In this document: positions 41,877 through 50,923 of the stretch, piece after piece
Position numbering within the stretch: position 1 is the first letter of the stretch
Layout of the letters: each line of letters opens with the position of its first letter
Assembly (NCBI GenBank): GCA_003574895.1
Contig: PJFB01000001.1
Span: forward strand, 248,001 to 312,000
Direction of reading: 5' to 3'
Length of the DNA: 64,000 nucleotides
DNA from: Geobacter sp.
Lineage (GTDB): Bacteria > Desulfobacterota > Desulfuromonadia > Geobacterales > Pseudopelobacteraceae
Made by a program: the position numbers and the translations under genes
Notes under the pieces: generated by a model
The model's database searches: none
What the model was told of the DNA's origin: nothing
What the model saw: the letters and a program-made list of their open reading frames with translations, nothing else

Positions 41877-43186
41877 GCGAGTTCCGCATTGATATAGAAA
41901 AACTGGCTTTTGGCGGTAGCGGCATTGGCCGGATAAACGGCAAGGTCTGTTTTGTCCCCTTCAGTTGTCCCGGCGATGAGCTGCTTGTTGCCCTAACATC
42001 CGAAAAGCGTTCCTACCTGACCGCCAGAATCGTGGAGATCATCATCCCTTCGTCTGATAGGGCTACCCCCCCTTGCCCCTTGTTCGGTTCCTGTGGGGGG
42101 TGCAGTTGGCAGCATATCGCCTACCACAGGCAACTGGAGGCAAAACGTCGGATACTGGCCGAAACGCTCTGGCGTGGTGCCAGGATCGCGGAGGAACTGA
42201 TTGCGGAAGTGTTGCCGGCCCCTGGCCAGTATGTTTATCGCAGCCGGGTTCAGTTCAAGGTGTTCTACGCTGGGAACAAGTTGCAGATCGGATTTTTTCG
42301 CCAGGGTTCCCATTATGTGGAGGATGCCCCGGGAGGTTGCCCAGTGGCCCTGCCGGTCATCAATCAGGCAATACAGCGGCTGCGGGAGGTTCTTTCACAT
42401 TTCAACGAGCCCCAGTCAATTCCACAAATAAATATCGACTGCGGTGATCAGGGTGCCGTGGCAATCGTCAGTTATATCGGCAAAGATCCGGATGGGGCGG
42501 CGCTTTTCCTGGAAAGGCATTTTACTTCATTGATGCCTCTGACCGGGCTGTATATTCAGACAGGCAGGAAATCCACCCTTCGCAAGGTGTGCGGCGATGA
42601 CTTCCTTGTCTATGCCATGCCTGCCGGTACCGCCGAAGCTCCGCCTGTTCAGCTTGCTTTCAGGCCAGGCGGATTTTCTCAGGTAAATTCGTCCCAAAAC
42701 CGGGCCATACTTGAACATCTCAGGCGCTTGGCTTGTTTTGACGGCAGCGAAAGGGTCTTGGACCTCTATTGCGGTAACGGTAATTTGTCCTTGCCACTTG
42801 CGCGGGATGTAGCCGCAATTACCGGGATCGAGGAGTTCGAGGGATCCATAGCCGCAGCGATCGACAATTGCCGAAGGAATGGGATTGACAATGCCGATTA
42901 TATTGTTGCGGATGCAGCCGGCGGCGTCCGCCGTCTGGCCGATAATGGGCAGCACTACGATGTCGTCATACTTGACCCGCCCCGCACCGGGGCAGCGGAC
43001 GCACTGCATGAAATCTGTCGTCTTGGCCCGAAAAAGATAGTCTATGTTTCCTGTGATCCCAATACACTGGCCAGGGATTGCGGCTTGCTTTCGGCACAAG
43101 GCTACAACGTCCGGGCCAGCATTCCGGTCGACATGTTTCCACAGACCTATCACTTGGAAAGTATCACCCTGCTTTTGCGGGGATAA
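41873..43186 (+). CDS. rlmD: 23S rRNA (uracil-5-)-methyltransferase RlmD (TrmA/RumA family)
   Basis: 437 aa. The N-terminal TRAM-like OB domain (1-58) is followed by the [4Fe-4S] ligands C68, C74, C77 (CPLFGSCGGCSW) and C156 (GGCPVA). The Rossmann motif VLDLYCGNGNLSLPLA binds SAM, and the catalytic Cys is C394 in YVSCDPNTLARD. The general base Glu lies in FPQTYHLESI. It methylates C5 of a uridine in rRNA (U1939-type) by the RumA mechanism; RlmC and tRNA TrmA are alternatives. The 4-base overlap with the 130-aa gene couples their translation. Confidence 0.88.
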   Translation: MSEFRIDIEKLAFGGSGIGRINGKVCFVPFSCPGDELLVALTSEKRSYLTARIVEIIIPSSDRATPPCPLFGSCGGCSWQHIAYHRQLEAKRRILAETLWRGARIAEELIAEVLPAPGQYVYRSRVQFKVFYAGNKLQIGFFRQGSHYVEDAPGGCPVALPVINQAIQRLREVLSHFNEPQSIPQINIDCGDQGAVAIVSYIGKDPDGAALFLERHFTSLMPLTGLYIQTGRKSTLRKVCGDDFLVYAMPAGTAEAPPVQLAFRPGGFSQVNSSQNRAILEHLRRLACFDGSERVLDLYCGNGNLSLPLARDVAAITGIEEFEGSIAAAIDNCRRNGIDNADYIVADAAGGVRRLADNGQHYDVVILDPPRTGAADALHEICRLGPKKIVYVSCDPNTLARDCGLLSAQGYNVRASIPVDMFPQTYHLESITLLLRG

Positions 43187-43200
43187 TAAGGAGTATAATC

Positions 43201-44235
43201 ATGGCGTTATTTTCACGATTGTTTTCGAAGAATGCGGAAGATTTCATTGCCAAAGGTGATCGTTTGTTTGCGGAACAGCGATTTTTCGAGGCGCGTAACG
43301 TTTTTGAGGACGGACTTCAGAGGCTGCTGAACGGTAAGAACGGGAGCACGGATCAGGATGTTGTTGCGGCTTTCAGGCAAAAAATTGCCAGGGCCAACAC
43401 GGCGCTGGCGGAACTGAACCTTGAAGCGGCGCAACACGCTCTCTCGCTGGGAACCGACGACAAGGCAACTGAGCACCTTGAACTGGCAATTTCGCTGACT
43501 GATGATGCCCTCCTACGGGAAAAGGCGGAGGTAATGCTGAAATCAATAGCCGCGAAACCCAATGAAACAAATGAAATAACTCCTGCTCTCAAATCTTGTC
43601 ATTCATGCTCCTCTCCTGCGTCTGAAATTCAGGCTGGAACGGGTTGCGAAGACTCGAATCTATCCCCGATGGATTATTACGACCTCCTGATTCGACAGCT
43701 TCCTGGAGAAATGTACAACCGTTACGCCGAGTTGGGAGAGGAATTTGCATATATGTATCTAGCTTCTAGCAATGATGACCACAAAGAAGCCCTGAAGCTG
43801 CTTGAAAATTGGTTTGACGGCACCTCTCGCGATATTTACAGCTACGAAAAAGGGATGATTCTTTATCGTAGCGGTCATGCAAAGCCGGCCGAGGCGTGTT
43901 TGCTTGAAGCGATCAGAGAGAATGCCGCCAACCCGCTACCCCATCTGGGCCTGGTACTGTTGTTGATCGACGGTTCTCGTCTGGAGGAAGCTGCAATTCA
44001 CCTCGACGACATGATCGCTAACAGTGTCCTGCCGGAACAATCTCTTCTGTTGCGGGCAGAGGTTGCTGAACAGTCGGGGGATCTGGATGGCGCGATAGAA
44101 CGGTACGCGGTGTTGTTGCAAACGCCCCTGGCCCGTGCAGCGGCTGAAAAATTGTACCCCATCCTGATGCATTGCGGGCGCCAGGATGATGCTGACACGA
44201 TTTTCAAGCGATATCTCAAGGGTTGTTGTCATTGA
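43201..44235 (+). CDS. Tetratricopeptide-repeat protein
   Basis: 344 aa from the ATG at 43201, 15 bases after the rlmD stop; a reading from 43078 would overlap rlmD by over 100 bases and is not credible. Several TPR-like helix pairs are visible: GDRLFAEQRFFEARNVFEDG (about 18-37), KATEHLELAISLTDDALL (about 91-108), and C-terminal repeats (about 240-335) with GHAKPAEACLLEAIREN. A Cys-containing linker (SCHSCSSP, residues about 131-138) separates the halves. There is no signal peptide, so it is likely cytoplasmic and a scaffold. Function unknown. Confidence 0.7.
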   Translation: MALFSRLFSKNAEDFIAKGDRLFAEQRFFEARNVFEDGLQRLLNGKNGSTDQDVVAAFRQKIARANTALAELNLEAAQHALSLGTDDKATEHLELAISLTDDALLREKAEVMLKSIAAKPNETNEITPALKSCHSCSSPASEIQAGTGCEDSNLSPMDYYDLLIRQLPGEMYNRYAELGEEFAYMYLASSNDDHKEALKLLENWFDGTSRDIYSYEKGMILYRSGHAKPAEACLLEAIRENAANPLPHLGLVLLLIDGSRLEEAAIHLDDMIANSVLPEQSLLLRAEVAEQSGDLDGAIERYAVLLQTPLARAAAEKLYPILMHCGRQDDADTIFKRYLKGCCH

Positions 44236-44290
44236 TTAGTGATTGCTTATTGATTTTACGGCCGCTTACGGCTATATATCGGAGGTTTCA

Positions 44291-44566
44291 ATGAACAAGT
44301 CAGAACTCATCGAGCAGTTGTCAGTAAAAAAGGATATCTCCAATAAGCGGGCGGAGGATGTGATCAATATCATTTTCAGCTCGCTGACCGAGGCCATGGT
44401 TTCGGGTGAACGCATTGAAATTCGCGGCCTTGGCAGCTTTATGATCAAGGAATACGATACCTATACCGGCAGGAACCCAAAAACCGGTGAGCCGATCAAG
44501 GTACGCCCCAAAAAATTGCCGTTTTTCAAGGTTGGCAAGGAGTTGAAAGAAAGGGTACTGGGGTAG
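44291..44566 (+). CDS. ihfB: IHF/HU-family DNA-bending protein (IHF beta-like)
   Basis: 91 aa from the ATG at 44291 (TCGGAGG seven bases upstream). MNKSELIEQLSVKKDISNKR opens the helical dimer domain, IRGLGSFMIKEYDTYTG forms the core strands, and RNPKTGEPIKVRPKK is the DNA-intercalating beta arm with its Pro. It is closer to IHF beta than to HU. Its partner may be the alpha-like gene at 19429. It lies between a TPR gene and an OmpA-type gene. Confidence 0.88.
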   Translation: MNKSELIEQLSVKKDISNKRAEDVINIIFSSLTEAMVSGERIEIRGLGSFMIKEYDTYTGRNPKTGEPIKVRPKKLPFFKVGKELKERVLG

Positions 44567-44687
44567 TTGTCGGCCCTGAAACAGGTTTGAGTCGAAATCG
44601 ATATCGGGGTTGCATAGTCGTTGATGTCAACTATTGGAAGTAACAGTACTATTTCAACCAGGAAAGGCCGACCAGACCATTCCCATT

Positions 44688-46265
44688 ATGAGAATTTTCA
44701 TTGCTATACTCATAGCAATTGTCATTTTGCCGGTAACCGCCGCATTTGCCAATCCTGGTCAGACCGGCTCTACCGGACTCATCAACGTCCCTTCGGCCGA
44801 GACTCTAGACTCAGGCAATATTTGTGTCGGTGCTTGGTCAAATTACAGTAAACATAAAAAACAGAGTCAAAAGAGCGCCCTGATAGTTCCGGTCAGCATT
44901 ACCCTCGGCATCGGAACGTTTTGGGAAGTCTTCGGCGCCTATCCAAACATACTCTTCAACGGTGATGAAGACGCTTCGGGTCGCGGCACACTGGATTTCG
45001 GAACCAAGCTGCGTTTTCTTGGTGGGCGGGAATCTTTCTTTAAAATGGCCGCCGATTTTATCGCCCAGCGGCGTGTATCGGAAAACGCCGCCGCAGATGG
45101 CGTTACAGACCTTTCCTCGAAGATCATCGCCTCGATTTCCGCTGATAAATTCGGATTGCATCTTTATGGCGGTTACCTCTTTCCGGGTTCTCAGCCGGGC
45201 GTTTCCAGGGATAACGAATTTATTTACGGAACAGGTGTCGAATACATGCTGTTTCCGCGATTCAAGCTGCTCGGGGAGCTGGTTGGCAACGTTGGTGGCA
45301 AGTCATTCAATCAAAACGGCATGGAAGCCTCCGGCGGCTTACAGTACTTTCTCACGCCACACTTGACGATGAATGTTTCCGTGGGATCCGGACTGGGCAA
45401 TAACGACGCCAACCTGCGGGTCATAGCCGGGGTCAGCTCCTGTCAGGGTGTAGGGTCGTATGTCAAGCCGATCCCATCGGTAGGCAAAAAAGTGGTAGAC
45501 ACCAAGCCGAAAGAACCCCCGAAAAAGCTCAAGATCATCCCTATCTCGACTCTGCTGCTCAAGGCCTCTGCCCCGCAAACGACGCCGGTCAGCAAACTGG
45601 AAGTCGAAGTGGATTCCGACAAGGACGATGTCATCATCAAGCCTTACGGACAGATTACCATTGCTCCCCAGCAGGCTTCTTCAAACCCGGCCTCGGCTGT
45701 CATACCCACCGAAGTCCCTTCGCGCGACAGTTATGAAGAGATTACATTAAAAGAGCCTGAGAAAGCCCTTGATCTGGAAGCAAGCGCCATAGACTATACA
45801 TTGAATAGAATCCGTGGTATATCTCCACTGTACGGCATGGATGTCAAGGGGACAAAGGCCGCTGTTCCGGTCACGACTTCTTTGCCCGGTTCGATGACCG
45901 TTTATAGAAAGTTCAGGTTTCCGGACCTGACCTTTGAATTCGATCAATGGACACTCTCCGGCGAGGGGCGGCAAATGCTTTCCGAAGTTGCCGACCAAAT
46001 CAGAAAAGATAAAAAATGGTTCTATCTCAAGGTTGATGGCCATACCGACAGTATCGGATCGGTTCCGTACAATATGGATCTCTCCCTGAAACGGGCCATC
46101 GCAGTTGCCACCTATCTGATCAGTCACGAAGGCATTGATGCGAAAAGGATTTTTGTCAAAGGTTTCGGTAAATCCACACCGATAGTTGATAACAGCACAG
46201 CCGAAGGCCGCAAGAAAAATCGTCGAACCGAAATTCTCCTCTTAGTTGGCAAAGAAAGCCGATAA
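44688..46265 (+). CDS. OmpA-family outer-membrane protein with N-terminal beta-barrel
   Basis: 525 aa from the ATG at 44688, chosen because it starts the signal peptide (MRIFIAILIAIVILPVTAAFA); a TTG at 44634 is less likely. The N-terminal half is a predicted beta-barrel of about 230 residues with GQTGSTGLINVPSAE (YjbH-like pattern). A linker (about 265-400, rich in Lys, Pro and Ser) leads to a C-terminal OmpA_C domain (about 410-520). There, DGHTDSIGSVPYNMDLSLKR and NRRTEILL carry the Asp and Arg that bind diaminopimelate in peptidoglycan. It tethers the outer membrane to the wall. Confidence 0.82.
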   Translation: MRIFIAILIAIVILPVTAAFANPGQTGSTGLINVPSAETLDSGNICVGAWSNYSKHKKQSQKSALIVPVSITLGIGTFWEVFGAYPNILFNGDEDASGRGTLDFGTKLRFLGGRESFFKMAADFIAQRRVSENAAADGVTDLSSKIIASISADKFGLHLYGGYLFPGSQPGVSRDNEFIYGTGVEYMLFPRFKLLGELVGNVGGKSFNQNGMEASGGLQYFLTPHLTMNVSVGSGLGNNDANLRVIAGVSSCQGVGSYVKPIPSVGKKVVDTKPKEPPKKLKIIPISTLLLKASAPQTTPVSKLEVEVDSDKDDVIIKPYGQITIAPQQASSNPASAVIPTEVPSRDSYEEITLKEPEKALDLEASAIDYTLNRIRGISPLYGMDVKGTKAAVPVTTSLPGSMTVYRKFRFPDLTFEFDQWTLSGEGRQMLSEVADQIRKDKKWFYLKVDGHTDSIGSVPYNMDLSLKRAIAVATYLISHEGIDAKRIFVKGFGKSTPIVDNSTAEGRKKNRRTEILLLVGKESR

Positions 46266-46267
46266 TC

Positions 46268-46732
46268 ATGAAGGGTGCGATTTCCATATTGTCGTACTGG
46301 CTGACTGCTCTGTTTGCCTTGGCAACGGCGCCTGCCGCGTTGGCCGAAGTTGGCGATATGTTCGACCAGTCACAGGTGATAGGAATCGTGCCATTGGCAA
46401 AAGCCGGGGTGACCCGGGATGTTTATCGCAATATTGACCGCATTGTTCCGAAGCTCAGGAAAATTCCCGCGCATCGTGTTGTCAGGCTTGAGTGCGGTTG
46501 TTTTGGGGTTCAGAAACAAGAAAATGATGTACTTGATACATATCTGATTGCTGGTCGTGTTGAAAAATATCTCAGGGAACACCACAAACTTAAGCTCGAT
46601 TTATGGATTACAGCCCTCATGGGCGAGCAAACGCGACTAAAGCCGTCTAACCTTATCTTTTCTGTGTACTCCGATAAAGTCAAAGACCTTGATAAGTTGC
46701 CAGATTACAAATTAGAGGCACCTGCTGAATAG
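46268..46732 (+). CDS. Exported 154-aa protein, possibly a degenerate OmpA-like domain
   Basis: 154 aa with a signal peptide (hydrophobic core 9-24, cleavage near ALA-EV). It begins three bases after the OmpA-type gene. The mature part has the beta-alpha-beta order of an OmpA_C domain (RVVRLECGCFG strand, then LIAGRVEKYLREHHKLKLDL helix), but the Asp/Arg peptidoglycan ligands are not evident. Operon partner of the OmpA-like protein (inference). Function unknown. Confidence 0.62.
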   Translation: MKGAISILSYWLTALFALATAPAALAEVGDMFDQSQVIGIVPLAKAGVTRDVYRNIDRIVPKLRKIPAHRVVRLECGCFGVQKQENDVLDTYLIAGRVEKYLREHHKLKLDLWITALMGEQTRLKPSNLIFSVYSDKVKDLDKLPDYKLEAPAE

Positions 46733-46763
46733 GCTCATTCATATGCGCCGGGAGGCATGACCC

Positions 46764-47405
46764 ATGAAAAATTACATAGCGGCGCTGATACTGTCGTTTC
46801 TGTGTATCACAGGATGTTCATCCATAAAGATACTGCCTGAACAGGTAGAGAACGGTACAATCAACCCAGCCGACAATTCGCAGACCATCGTCAAGGACGG
46901 CCTGGAAATCAAGGCCTATGTTTCCGATACCGCAATCAATGCCTATAATCTTGAAGGAACGGTCAGCGCCTTCCAAATCAAGATCAGAAACAACTCCCCG
47001 AATGAAATCGCATTTTCCGATGACTCGTTTTTCCTCGTGGATGGGCGGGGTATGCAATATGCCCTGCTGACACCCGAGAAGGTCAGGGATATGATCAAGA
47101 AAGACTCCTATTATCTGATGCCTTATCCTTACGTGGGTTTCTACTACCTAGAAGATTTTGAAAAGACCAGTTTTTACAATCGATACAACTCTTCGCTACC
47201 CTATTATTACGAATTGTACCCACAGGATCTGTTTACCAAGTCCTTGCCCATGACCCCGATCATTCCGGGAATGTCGATTGAAGGATACGTATACTTCAAG
47301 ATCGACATGTCTGCCCATCAGCAGGTTAAGTTATACGTCTACCGCAAAGGAGCATCCAAATCATCCCCGCCAGAATTTGTTTTTCCATTCAAGATCGTGA
47401 AATAA
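46764..47405 (+). CDS. Lipoprotein with a beta-sandwich domain
   Basis: 213 aa. The lipobox LCITGCSS places the lipid-modified Cys at about residue 18. The mature domain is beta-rich (DGLEIKAYVSDTAINAYNLE, AFQIKIRNNSPNEIAFSDDS), like DUF4352/FxLYD-type immunoglobulin folds. An aromatic patch (YYLMPYPYVGFYYLEDF near 112-128) stands out. It belongs to the envelope group after the OmpA-type protein. GGGAGG precedes the start. Confidence 0.62.
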   Translation: MKNYIAALILSFLCITGCSSIKILPEQVENGTINPADNSQTIVKDGLEIKAYVSDTAINAYNLEGTVSAFQIKIRNNSPNEIAFSDDSFFLVDGRGMQYALLTPEKVRDMIKKDSYYLMPYPYVGFYYLEDFEKTSFYNRYNSSLPYYYELYPQDLFTKSLPMTPIIPGMSIEGYVYFKIDMSAHQQVKLYVYRKGASKSSPPEFVFPFKIVK

Positions 47406-47427
47406 CAGCAATGGAGCATCATTAATC

Positions 47428-49077
47428 ATGCCTCTCAGTCTGTTCGAGGGTGCACTGGGTGGCATCGGTCTGTTTCTGCTCGGAATGCGCCTTATGTCAG
47501 ATGGCATCCGAACCGTTGCCAATGATCGTGTCCGAGGTGTATTTGCGGCATTTACGGCGAACAGGGTTTATTCACTGCTGTTCGGGGTCGTAATGTCTGT
47601 GGCGCTCAATTCGGCGAGTGCCGCGGTCATGTTTACGATTGGCTTGATCAACGGTGGCGTGCTCACTGCCTTCCAGGCCTTGAATATCCTTGGTGGTGTT
47701 CTTATCGGCTCCGCATTGACCCTGCATTTTACGACCATACCCTACAGCCTCGTCGCAACCCCTTTGGTGTTTATCGGGGTCATACTGAAATTTTTCGCAC
47801 GCAGAAGACGCTATGCAAATAGTGGCGACCTGCTGCTGGGTATTGGATTGCTCTTCCTGGGGCTATCTCTTCTGGAAGGCAGTTTCAGGCCGTTTGAAGC
47901 CCATCCTCTATACACGGTCATTGGTGACATGTTTTTCAAGCATTCACTTTTGTCTTTCTTGTTTGGCGGCATAATCTCCTGCCTTGTTCAATCGGTACAT
48001 TCTTCGGTAACAGTAATAGCCGCACTGACAGCCAGCCGCCATTTGAACGAGTCGATCTCCTTTGCAATGGTATTAGGTGGTTTTGGCGGTGTTGCTGTCA
48101 TGGGATGTCTTGCATCTGTAACCGGCAGATTCATCTCGCGCCGCATAGCACTTTCTTTTCTGTTCATAACAGTCTGTTCGGCCCTGTTAATGACGGCGGC
48201 TGCCCCCTTTCTTGCCGATATGTTGCAGCATTCGAACCTGCCGGCGGTACGGTCTGGAGTCAGGTCTCCCGCGTATCCGCTTTACAGCCAGCTTGTTTGG
48301 ATTTATACCGTTGCCAGCCTGCTGATGGCGGTCCTCATATCTGTTTTCAGCGGTTATATATCGCGCCTGCTTGGTGTAACGATCCGGGACAGGGGCAACA
48401 TATCCGATTCGCAGACCTATGCCAGCTATATTGACACACGTATCCTCAATACTCCCATACTGGCAATTGAACAGGCTCGTAAGGAAATTACCCGAATGAT
48501 GTCGGTCACATCATTCATGTATGCGGATGTCCGTGGTATTTTGTTTGATTTTGATGCCCGCAGGGCTGACACGATCAGGCAGCACGAGCAGGTCCTGGAC
48601 TCCTTGAATCACGAAATTACCGCTTTTCTGGCGACCCTGGCCCGTTCTTCCAACAGTACCGAGATAAGTTACGACATTCCCGGGCTGATTCAGACGATTA
48701 CCGACCTCGAGCATGTTGGTGACCACTGCGAAGAGATACTTAATCGTATCGTGGACCGGAAAGAGGCTGGCATCATATTTTCGGATGCTGCCATGCATGA
48801 CTTGAAGGATTTTGTTGACTTGATCACTACGGTTTTTACTCTGGCCGAGGATTGCGTAACCTTTGGTCAGCGGCCTGCTGATGACTTGTTTCATGATTCG
48901 AAAAACAGAATCAGGGCCGCATTCAGACAAATGAAACAAACTCATTTCGAAAGGATCAGCACCGGGGTCTGTCCGCCAAGGTCGGCCTTGCTTTATATGG
49001 AGCTTACAACCTCTTTTATGAGGATTGCCGAATTGTGCTGGAACATCATGGCAGTTCAGAGAAGAAGGAGCGAATGA
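47428..49077 (+). CDS. Na/Pi cotransporter family protein with PhoU-like C-terminus
   Basis: 549 aa. The N-terminal transport part (1-310) has two Na_Pi_cotrans repeats with eight or so membrane helices and the Gln/Ser/Thr-rich inverted motifs (SVALNSASAAVMFTIGLING near 58-77, CLVQSVHSSVTVIAALTAS near 186-204). The C-terminal PhoU-like helical domain (about 340-545) contains DLEHVGDHCEEILNRI. It would move phosphate across the inner membrane. Its stop overlaps the start of the Ppx/GppA gene (ATGA), a sensible pairing of phosphate uptake with polyphosphate or alarmone turnover. Confidence 0.85.
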   Translation: MPLSLFEGALGGIGLFLLGMRLMSDGIRTVANDRVRGVFAAFTANRVYSLLFGVVMSVALNSASAAVMFTIGLINGGVLTAFQALNILGGVLIGSALTLHFTTIPYSLVATPLVFIGVILKFFARRRRYANSGDLLLGIGLLFLGLSLLEGSFRPFEAHPLYTVIGDMFFKHSLLSFLFGGIISCLVQSVHSSVTVIAALTASRHLNESISFAMVLGGFGGVAVMGCLASVTGRFISRRIALSFLFITVCSALLMTAAAPFLADMLQHSNLPAVRSGVRSPAYPLYSQLVWIYTVASLLMAVLISVFSGYISRLLGVTIRDRGNISDSQTYASYIDTRILNTPILAIEQARKEITRMMSVTSFMYADVRGILFDFDARRADTIRQHEQVLDSLNHEITAFLATLARSSNSTEISYDIPGLIQTITDLEHVGDHCEEILNRIVDRKEAGIIFSDAAMHDLKDFVDLITTVFTLAEDCVTFGQRPADDLFHDSKNRIRAAFRQMKQTHFERISTGVCPPRSALLYMELTTSFMRIAELCWNIMAVQRRRSE

Positions 49078-49997
49078 ACGAACGAGTCGCTGCAATAGAT
49101 TTTGGAACCAATACCGCCAGGTTGTTGATCGCTGAAAAAATCGGACCGGGCGGCTTCAGCCATGTGCATCTTGAACGTGAGATAGTGCGAATGGGTGGCG
49201 GTTTCAGTCGGGAGCATGGTTTGTCGCCGGAGGCGATCCAGCGTGGGCTGGCATGCCTGAGCCGTTTTGCGGCGATCATAAGGGAACACGGAGTGTTGCA
49301 AGTCCGCGCTGTTGCCACGAGTGCCGTCAGGGATGCCCTGAACGGGCCTGCTTTCGTAGCGGCAGTACACCGGGAAACCGGTATTAACCTTTCCGTGATA
49401 GACGGCACCAAAGAAGGGATGTTGACACTTGATGGTGTCCTGACCGGATTGGACGAAAGAAGCGAAGAGATCCTTCTGTTTGACGTGGGTGGTGGCAGCA
49501 CGGAATACTCCCTGATACATGAGGGCAAGATACAATTTATCCGCAGTTTGCCCTTGGGGGTTGTCAGGCTTACCGAAGGCAAGGTGACGCCCGAGGCGAT
49601 GCACGACAAGATTTGCAAGGAGCTGGATTTGCTCAGGCAGGAAATGGTATCGGCAAACTGCCGGGTTAAAGAAGGCACCACATTGATAGGAACAGCCGGG
49701 ACGGCAACCACCTTGGCGGCCATCAGCATGGAGATGCGGGATTACGATTACCGCAAGGTCAATAATGCCGTTGTCTCATATGGGAAGATCAAGGAAATAT
49801 ATGAAAGGCTACTGCCGCTTTCTCCGGAAAAACGCCTTTGCATTGCCGGTTTGGAGAAGGGAAGGGAAGATCTCATAATTGCAGGGAGCTTGATAACCCT
49901 GGTTACGATGGAGCTTTTTCGTATCAGCTCCCTGAAGGTCAGTGATTATGGGCTGCTGGAAGGTTTGATTGTTTCCGATGCAGTCCCCAACTGTTGA
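49074..49997 (+). CDS. Ppx/GppA-family phosphatase (short form)
   Basis: 307 aa from the ATG at 49074 (overlap with the cotransporter stop). The ASKHA-fold signature is AAIDFGTNTARLLIAE (6-21), and the second phosphate loop is LLFDVGGGSTEYSL (about 138-151), with LIGTAGTATTLAAISM near 203-218. It hydrolyses polyphosphate or pppGpp; lacking the C-terminal HD domain, it is the short ~300-aa form. The 3' end overlaps the convergent TPR lipoprotein gene by 52 bases. Ppx versus GppA activity cannot be separated here. Confidence 0.85.
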   Translation: MNERVAAIDFGTNTARLLIAEKIGPGGFSHVHLEREIVRMGGGFSREHGLSPEAIQRGLACLSRFAAIIREHGVLQVRAVATSAVRDALNGPAFVAAVHRETGINLSVIDGTKEGMLTLDGVLTGLDERSEEILLFDVGGGSTEYSLIHEGKIQFIRSLPLGVVRLTEGKVTPEAMHDKICKELDLLRQEMVSANCRVKEGTTLIGTAGTATTLAAISMEMRDYDYRKVNNAVVSYGKIKEIYERLLPLSPEKRLCIAGLEKGREDLIIAGSLITLVTMELFRISSLKVSDYGLLEGLIVSDAVPNC

Positions 49998-50923
49998 TTC
50001 TTTGCCTTTTCAAATAACTCCCGTGCAGTTTTTCTTGCTGCTTCAGCCTTGAAATCATCACCTTGCAGGCCGGATATCTCCGCAAGGGCGCTCTTGGCCT
50101 TGCCTGCGTCCTGATAGCGCTTCGCATAGATATGTACTTCATAGGCCCGTTCAAGGAAACTGGCCGCATCGGTCAGGTTGTCCGCGGCTCGGGCGGTTGT
50201 GGACAGCTCTTCCAGATCCGTTGAAATTTTGGAACTTATCCCGATCCTTTTATCGATATCCAACGCTTGGGCCAGAAGGCGTTCGGATTCGGCATTATTC
50301 ACTTTGCGCCGCGCAACTATACCCAGCATCCTCAGGGAATTTGCCTCTTCTTCCGCATTTCCGTGTTCACGGTTCTCTTTAAGTGCTTTTTCAAGGATGG
50401 GCACAGAGGCTGCCATTTCATTGCGGCCCAGCAGGATGCGGCCCAGCAGGTTGAGGCGTCTCCCGAGAAGCGCATCATTTGCCGATGCCGCCGATTTTTC
50501 CGCCCATGGCAGGGCAGCATCGGCATTATTGGTTGTCAGCAGGATCAGGGCCTTCTCCTGGGCCGCTTCAGAGAAAATCCCCCCATCATTGACAGGCAGT
50601 TCCAGTGCGGTATCGATTGCCGTTGTTGCCGGGCCCGCCTCATGGTTCAAGCGGTGCAGTCGAGCTATATTGATGAGGGCAATCGCCTTGGCGTGGGTGT
50701 CTTCTATGGATGCACTCACGGAAAATGCTTCCGACAGCATCTTTAGTGCTTCACGGGTATCACCTTTCTGTTCGGCGCGGATAGCGCGTACGAGCAGTGA
50801 ATCTGCCCTGGTCTGGGCCTCTGATCGGACATTTTTGGCAGTGCCGCCAAAACAGCCGCTCAGCATGGTCAGTAACAGGCTGCAAGCCAGGATACGGCGA
50901 TTGCCGAGGCGGGGGCTACTCAT
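49946..50923 (-). CDS. TPR lipoprotein of the MCE operon
   Basis: 325 aa, lipobox LLTMLSGCFGG (Cys near 23). The mature protein is built of TPR-like helix pairs (ADSLLVRAIRAEQKGDTREA, RLNLLGRILLGRNEMAASVP, LGIVARRKVNNAESERLL and LTDAASFLERAYEVHIYAKR). It begins 8 bases inside the MCE gene and ends 52 bases inside the convergent ppx gene. Lipoproteins often end MCE operons, where they may link the pathway to the outer membrane; this role is inferred. No peptidase motif seen. Confidence 0.75.
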   Translation of the reverse strand: MSSPRLGNRRILACSLLLTMLSGCFGGTAKNVRSEAQTRADSLLVRAIRAEQKGDTREALKMLSEAFSVSASIEDTHAKAIALINIARLHRLNHEAGPATTAIDTALELPVNDGGIFSEAAQEKALILLTTNNADAALPWAEKSAASANDALLGRRLNLLGRILLGRNEMAASVPILEKALKENREHGNAEEEANSLRMLGIVARRKVNNAESERLLAQALDIDKRIGISSKISTDLEELSTTARAADNLTDAASFLERAYEVHIYAKRYQDAGKAKSALAEISGLQGDDFKAEAARKTARELFEKAKNQQLGTASETIKPSSSP

